From NCBI GenBank assembly GCA_041178545.1, contig JBEGVB010000052.1, positions 1-64,000 of the forward strand: a DNA stretch of 64,000 nucleotides, read 5' to 3'. This document shows, piece after piece, positions 60,439-64,000 of this stretch; the stretch's first letter is position 1, and each line of letters opens with the position of its first letter. Source of the stretch: JBEATZ01 sp041178545. Its GTDB lineage: Bacteria; Planctomycetota; UBA1135; UBA2386. Made by a program: the position numbers and the translations under genes. The notes under the pieces were generated by a model. It had not been told where the DNA came from and made no database searches. It saw nothing but the letters and a program-made list of their open reading frames with translations.

Positions 60439-63257
60439 AGAAGCTGCTGGTCTTCCTCATCCTCTTGCTCGGCGGCTTCGCAGGGCTGTGGCTCGCCCTC
60501 GGCGGCGAGAGCTTCGGTCGCGTGCAGGAGCCGGCTGCTGCTGGCCCCACCACGCAGGAGCCTTCCACCGACAAGGTCACGGTGCAGGGCCAGGGCATGG
60601 ACGTGGGCATCGAGTTCCGCGGTGCCCTGCAGCTGCGGCCCACGCGTCTCGTGCGCGAAGGCGCGGTCGAGCGCCGCATCCCCGTGTACGAGCTGCGCTG
60701 CGAGGACAGCGCTCCGGTTTCGCCCGGCGTCCAGCGGCTGGACCGCGTGGCCGTGAAGCTGTTCGACCGTGGCGCACACGTGGCAGACCTGACCGCTGAC
60801 GAGGCCGAGGTCGCGCTGGACCGGGATGCCAACGGACGCCCCTCGCTGCGCGAGGACAAGGAGCTTGCACTGCGCAAGGCGCTGCTGGTCGGCGTGCCCG
60901 GTGGCCAGCTGGGCAACCTGCGCCTCGAGCTCGAGGTGGTGAGGGCCCTGGTGCGGGATTCCGGCCTCGAGCTCTTCACGCCGCAGCCCACCGACCCGGT
61001 GGTGCTCGTGATCGAGGGCGAACGTGGCGGCAGGCTGCGGGGCCGCGGGTTGCGCGCAATGCTGCCGCGCGGCGCAGGCGAACGGATGGAACGCGTGACG
61101 ATCGACGTGCTCTCGGAGCCGGAGATCGTGACCGCGGACACGCGCATCGAGGCGCGCGGCACCCTGCGCTACGAGGAAGACCTTGCCGCAGGTACGGCCA
61201 CGGTCCGGGTCCGCGACCAGGTGGTGCTGCGTCTCACCGGCCGCACCGACGAGAGCTCGTCCGACCCCGAGGTCGTGGTGCGCGGCGACGTGTTGACTGC
61301 ATGGGTCGTGCGCGACCGCGGCGGTGAGGCACAGCAGGGCAGGCCGAGGACTCGGTGGCGCATGCTGCACCTCGAGGGCTCCCCCGCCCGCGCCGAGGGA
61401 CGCGACCTGGTGGCGATGAGCAGGTCGTTCGACGTGCTCCCGGGTGCCGACGGCAGGCCCTGGCTGGTGCGCGGGTCCGGCGGCGACAGCCGCGCCGAGC
61501 GTGCGGGTGCGGACGGCGGGTCCTTCGCGGCCGCGCGCTCCATGCACCTCGTACGCCCCGGCTCGCAGCTCGTGCCGTTGCACCGCGCCATGGGGTTCCC
61601 GGCATGGTCGCTGCGGCAGCTCGAGACCCTCGAGCTGACCACCTTCGAGGGCCGCACGCAGGCGCGCGCACGCGGCGCGGAGCTGGATGCCTCGGACGGC
61701 ATGTGGGTCGCGCGCGGCTCCCGCGATGCCGCCGCACCCGTGGTCAGCAGTGGCCGGGGCACCGTCCACGTGGTGCAGTCCGACGGCCCGCAGACGGTCG
61801 TGCTGGACGGCAGCGACGGGTTCTTGCTGGTGCGGGACGGCACGCGCGACACGGTGACCATGGGCAGCCCCGACCGCACGGACCATGCCTGGCGCCTGGT
61901 GCGCGGCGAGCAGCGCATCGAGGGACGTGGCGCATGTGACGTGACGCGGCTTGCCGACGGCACGACCACGTTCTTGCTGCGCAGCCGCGAACCCACCATC
62001 GCCGGTTCGATGGGCGAGGGCGGCAGCAGCTTCCGTGGCGCGACCGAGGCGGCTGGCAGCACTGCAGGAGCCGAACTCGTGGCGCTCGACGCCAGCGGCC
62101 CGCAGCTCGAGGCCAGCTTCGTACGCGGTACCGAGGTCGTGCAGGCAACCGGCCGACGCATCGTGCAGGAGGACCCCCGCAACTGGGTGCTGCACGGCAG
62201 CGCCGGGCAGCCTGCCGCACTGGTGCGGACCGACCGCGCCGAGCCGGGACAGCGTGCAGCCCTGCGGGGCCTGCAGCTGCGCGTGCACCGCCACGGCCCG
62301 CGTTCCCTCGGTCTGGAGGCCATCGCAACCGAGGGAGTCCGTCCCACGGTGCAACTCCACGACGGCACCGACCCCGCGCGGGTGGTCGACCTCGACCTCG
62401 AGGCCGGTCGCATCCGCCTGCTGCCCTTTGCCGTCGCACCCCAGGCTGCGGCGGCGCACGGTCTCGGCGGCAGCACGGCCCGGCTCCTCGCGGGGAGCGC
62501 CTTCTCCTCGGCATGGGTGCTGGCGGACGAACAGGTGGACTTCCGCGTGCAGGAGGGACCCGACTCCACGGTCGGTGGCAGGGGCGCTCGCCTCGCGTTG
62601 GCGCTGCAATCGCTCTCGGGCACCCTGCTGGGCGACGCGGCGACGAACTCCCTCGCGCTGTTCACCCGCAGCGAGCCCGGTGGCCGTACGACCGTCGCCG
62701 AGGCGCCCCGGGTCCAGTTCGGGCGCGGCGAAGCCGACCGCCTCGTGATGCTGCCCACGTGGGACGCTGGCGAGGCGCGCGTCCAGCCGAGACTCACGTT
62801 GCGCGATCCCAAGGGCCCGAACCGCGACCTGCGCGACCTCGCCGGGACGTGCGAGGGCGAGATCGAGGTGCTGCCCGACCGCGTCGACTTCCGCGGCCCC
62901 TCCCGCATCGAGGGCCTCGATGCAGGGGGTGCCGTCGACCCGGACGGCATGCGACTGGTGGCGCGCAGCCTCGCCTTGCTGCGCGACGGCCAAACCGGCG
63001 CCGTCGCCAAGGTCGTGGCAAACACCATCGACCTCGACTGGTCCCGCATCCGTGCGCGGGCCGAGTCGATGGATCTCGACCTCGCAACCACAGTCTGTAC
63101 CGTGCGCGACGAGCGCGGTGCGGAGGTGTGGTTGCCCGACGGGCGCTACGTCCGTGCACGCCAGGTGGCGGCCAACTACACGACCCTTGCACTGACCCTG
63201 TGGCAGCACGAGATCCAGCAGCGGCGCGAAGAGATGCCGCAGGAGCCCCGCCGGTGA
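60435..63257 (+). CDS. Very large LptC/OstA-like LPS transport protein
   Basis: 940 residues: one N-terminal transmembrane helix (residues 3-22, KLLVFLILLLGGFAGLWLAL), then a long periplasmic region of beta-strand-rich repeats. The first roughly 200 residues resemble LptC (GIEFRGALQLRPTR, VELRCED-like, LTADEAEVALDR). Later segments recur to OstA-like themes (LEGSPARAEG, ARGAELDASDGMWVARG). E. coli LptC is about 190 residues, so this protein is roughly five times longer. By position after kdsC it is the expected LptC. It may combine LptC with the LptA-type bridge; that is inference. GTG 60435 overlaps kdsC by 4 bp. Confidence 0.7.
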   Translation: MKKLLVFLILLLGGFAGLWLALGGESFGRVQEPAAAGPTTQEPSTDKVTVQGQGMDVGIEFRGALQLRPTRLVREGAVERRIPVYELRCEDSAPVSPGVQRLDRVAVKLFDRGAHVADLTADEAEVALDRDANGRPSLREDKELALRKALLVGVPGGQLGNLRLELEVVRALVRDSGLELFTPQPTDPVVLVIEGERGGRLRGRGLRAMLPRGAGERMERVTIDVLSEPEIVTADTRIEARGTLRYEEDLAAGTATVRVRDQVVLRLTGRTDESSSDPEVVVRGDVLTAWVVRDRGGEAQQGRPRTRWRMLHLEGSPARAEGRDLVAMSRSFDVLPGADGRPWLVRGSGGDSRAERAGADGGSFAAARSMHLVRPGSQLVPLHRAMGFPAWSLRQLETLELTTFEGRTQARARGAELDASDGMWVARGSRDAAAPVVSSGRGTVHVVQSDGPQTVVLDGSDGFLLVRDGTRDTVTMGSPDRTDHAWRLVRGEQRIEGRGACDVTRLADGTTTFLLRSREPTIAGSMGEGGSSFRGATEAAGSTAGAELVALDASGPQLEASFVRGTEVVQATGRRIVQEDPRNWVLHGSAGQPAALVRTDRAEPGQRAALRGLQLRVHRHGPRSLGLEAIATEGVRPTVQLHDGTDPARVVDLDLEAGRIRLLPFAVAPQAAAAHGLGGSTARLLAGSAFSSAWVLADEQVDFRVQEGPDSTVGGRGARLALALQSLSGTLLGDAATNSLALFTRSEPGGRTTVAEAPRVQFGRGEADRLVMLPTWDAGEARVQPRLTLRDPKGPNRDLRDLAGTCEGEIEVLPDRVDFRGPSRIEGLDAGGAVDPDGMRLVARSLALLRDGQTGAVAKVVANTIDLDWSRIRARAESMDLDLATTVCTVRDERGAEVWLPDGRYVRARQVAANYTTLALTLWQHEIQQRREEMPQEPRR

Positions 63258-64000
63258 GGCAGGTACCACTCGCCGTCGCGCGTGCTGCTGCCGCCGCAGC
63301 GCTGCTCGCCCTCGCAGCCACTGCGCAGGACCCGCTGCCCAGCCAGCCACCATCGCCCGAGTACGAGTTCGAGGCCGCCTACACGGAGGAACAGCCGCTC
63401 GGGGACCACCGCGAGACGCGTGTGACCGGCGGCTTCCGCTTCCGTTGGCCGCGACTCGGCCTGCTGGTGCAGGGCCAGTCGGCACTCTTGCTGGTCGACC
63501 GCGACGACGTGGACCCGCTCTTCGCCACTGGTCGCAGTGCTTCGGGGCTGCCCACCCGCGGCAGCTCGATGCCGCGCGACAACCGCACACCGGACGTGCA
63601 GGTGGTGCGCGAGCGCATGGCCCGGTTCCTTAAGGCCACGGGCTCGCAAGCACAACCACCTGCGCTGCAGGACGGACAGCTGGCGCGGATGCCACGGCTC
63701 TTCTACTTCGAGGGCAACGTGGTCGCCGTCCGCGACGGCGTCGAGATCGCGCGCGCCGAGCGCATGTGGATCTCCCCGCTGGAGGACCGCATCGTCGTCG
63801 AGAACGCCGAGCTGCGCTACGTCACGACGGATGCGCAGGGCGGCGAACGCGTGGTCACCGTGCGCGGCAAGCGGTTGGTCAAGGAAGGGGCGCGCTGGAC
63901 CGGACGCGACCTGAGCGTGAGTTCGTGCAGTGCCGGCGAGCCGCACGTCGAGCTGCTCACCGGCGAGGCCGAGATCCGCGAGGGCGACGGCGAGTTCGAG
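63254..64000 (+). CDS. OstA-like LPS transport protein (LptA or LptD N-terminus), partial
   Basis: Runs off the right edge; 249 codons are visible from GTG 63254, which overlaps the previous stop by 4 bp. A signal peptide (VARAAAAAALLALAATAQ) is followed by a linker. OstA-type beta strands follow: RMPRLFYFEGNVVAVRDGVEIARAERMWISPLEDRIVVENAEL and RVVTVRGKRLVKEG, the pattern shared by LptA and the N-terminal domain of LptD. Since the end is missing I cannot tell whether a C-terminal outer-membrane barrel follows. Confidence 0.68.
   Translation, partial: MRQVPLAVARAAAAAALLALAATAQDPLPSQPPSPEYEFEAAYTEEQPLGDHRETRVTGGFRFRWPRLGLLVQGQSALLLVDRDDVDPLFATGRSASGLPTRGSSMPRDNRTPDVQVVRERMARFLKATGSQAQPPALQDGQLARMPRLFYFEGNVVAVRDGVEIARAERMWISPLEDRIVVENAELRYVTTDAQGGERVVTVRGKRLVKEGARWTGRDLSVSSCSAGEPHVELLTGEAEIREGDGEFE

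Overview
The window is a continuous piece of a high-GC bacterial chromosome, dense with genes on both strands. It has no rRNA, tRNA, insertion sequence, prophage or CRISPR array that I can support. The gene content points to a Gram-negative-type member of the Planctomycetota. It includes secreted proteins sharing a C-terminal module, HEAT-repeat and ThuA-like secreted proteins, a SdrD/Cna-B-like surface protein, S46 and M3 exported peptidases, and Kdo/LPS transport genes. It also includes a signal peptidase with a very large insertion and very few Shine-Dalgarno sequences. This lineage assignment is an inference from gene content; there is no marker RNA in the window.

Layout. 1-4.3 kb: end of a secreted protein, tRNA pseudouridine synthase truC, an acyl-CoA synthetase and a WecE-like sugar aminotransferase. 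4.3-12 kb: topA (preceded by an alternating purine-pyrimidine tract), nadA, zwf-opcA and an alpha/beta-hydrolase-fold lipoprotein lacking its nucleophile. 12-17 kb: a CPA2 antiporter coupled to a secreted EEP nuclease, and a surface SdrD-like protein closed by a strong terminator. 17-21 kb: a translationally coupled trio of fused 2-oxoacid dehydrogenase E1, FabD-like acyltransferase and voltage-gated K+ channel. 21-33 kb: beta-lactamase-fold serine hydrolase, RNA m5U methyltransferase coupled to an SGNH-ThuA fusion, two exported peptidases, a HEAT-repeat protein and a DUF1080-like protein. 33-40.5 kb: a beta-oxidation bifunctional enzyme, a DNRLRE-type secreted protein, a DapB-like dehydrogenase and a pdxR-pdxS-pdxT vitamin B6 operon.

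40.5-47.7 kb: PstS-like protein, outer-membrane beta-barrel lipoprotein, pyrE with an unusual nucleotidyltransferase-nitroreductase fusion, purF (its stop codon lies in a triplicated 24-bp repeat), a PLP class IV aminotransferase and an AT-hook/KAA-repeat DNA-binding protein. 47.9-58.8 kb: a CBM9-containing secreted protein, signal peptidase I, a DRE-TIM acyltransferase, an orphan HPt protein, small zinc-ribbon and sugar isomerase-like proteins, rsmB, fmt, a HIT/GalT-like protein and scpA. 58.9-64 kb: kdsD-kdsC followed by two very large LptC/LptA(D)-like genes, all overlapping by 4 bp, for Kdo supply and LPS transport.

The most general signal is regulatory. At many transcription-unit starts a TANNNT-like hexamer lies only 6-10 nt upstream of the start codon with no Shine-Dalgarno, so transcripts should begin at or next to the start codon (leaderless). 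Several internal operon genes, by contrast, carry good GGAGG sites. These positions were also used to choose several start codons. Coordinates of starts are by eye from the sequence and include the stop codon at the other end.
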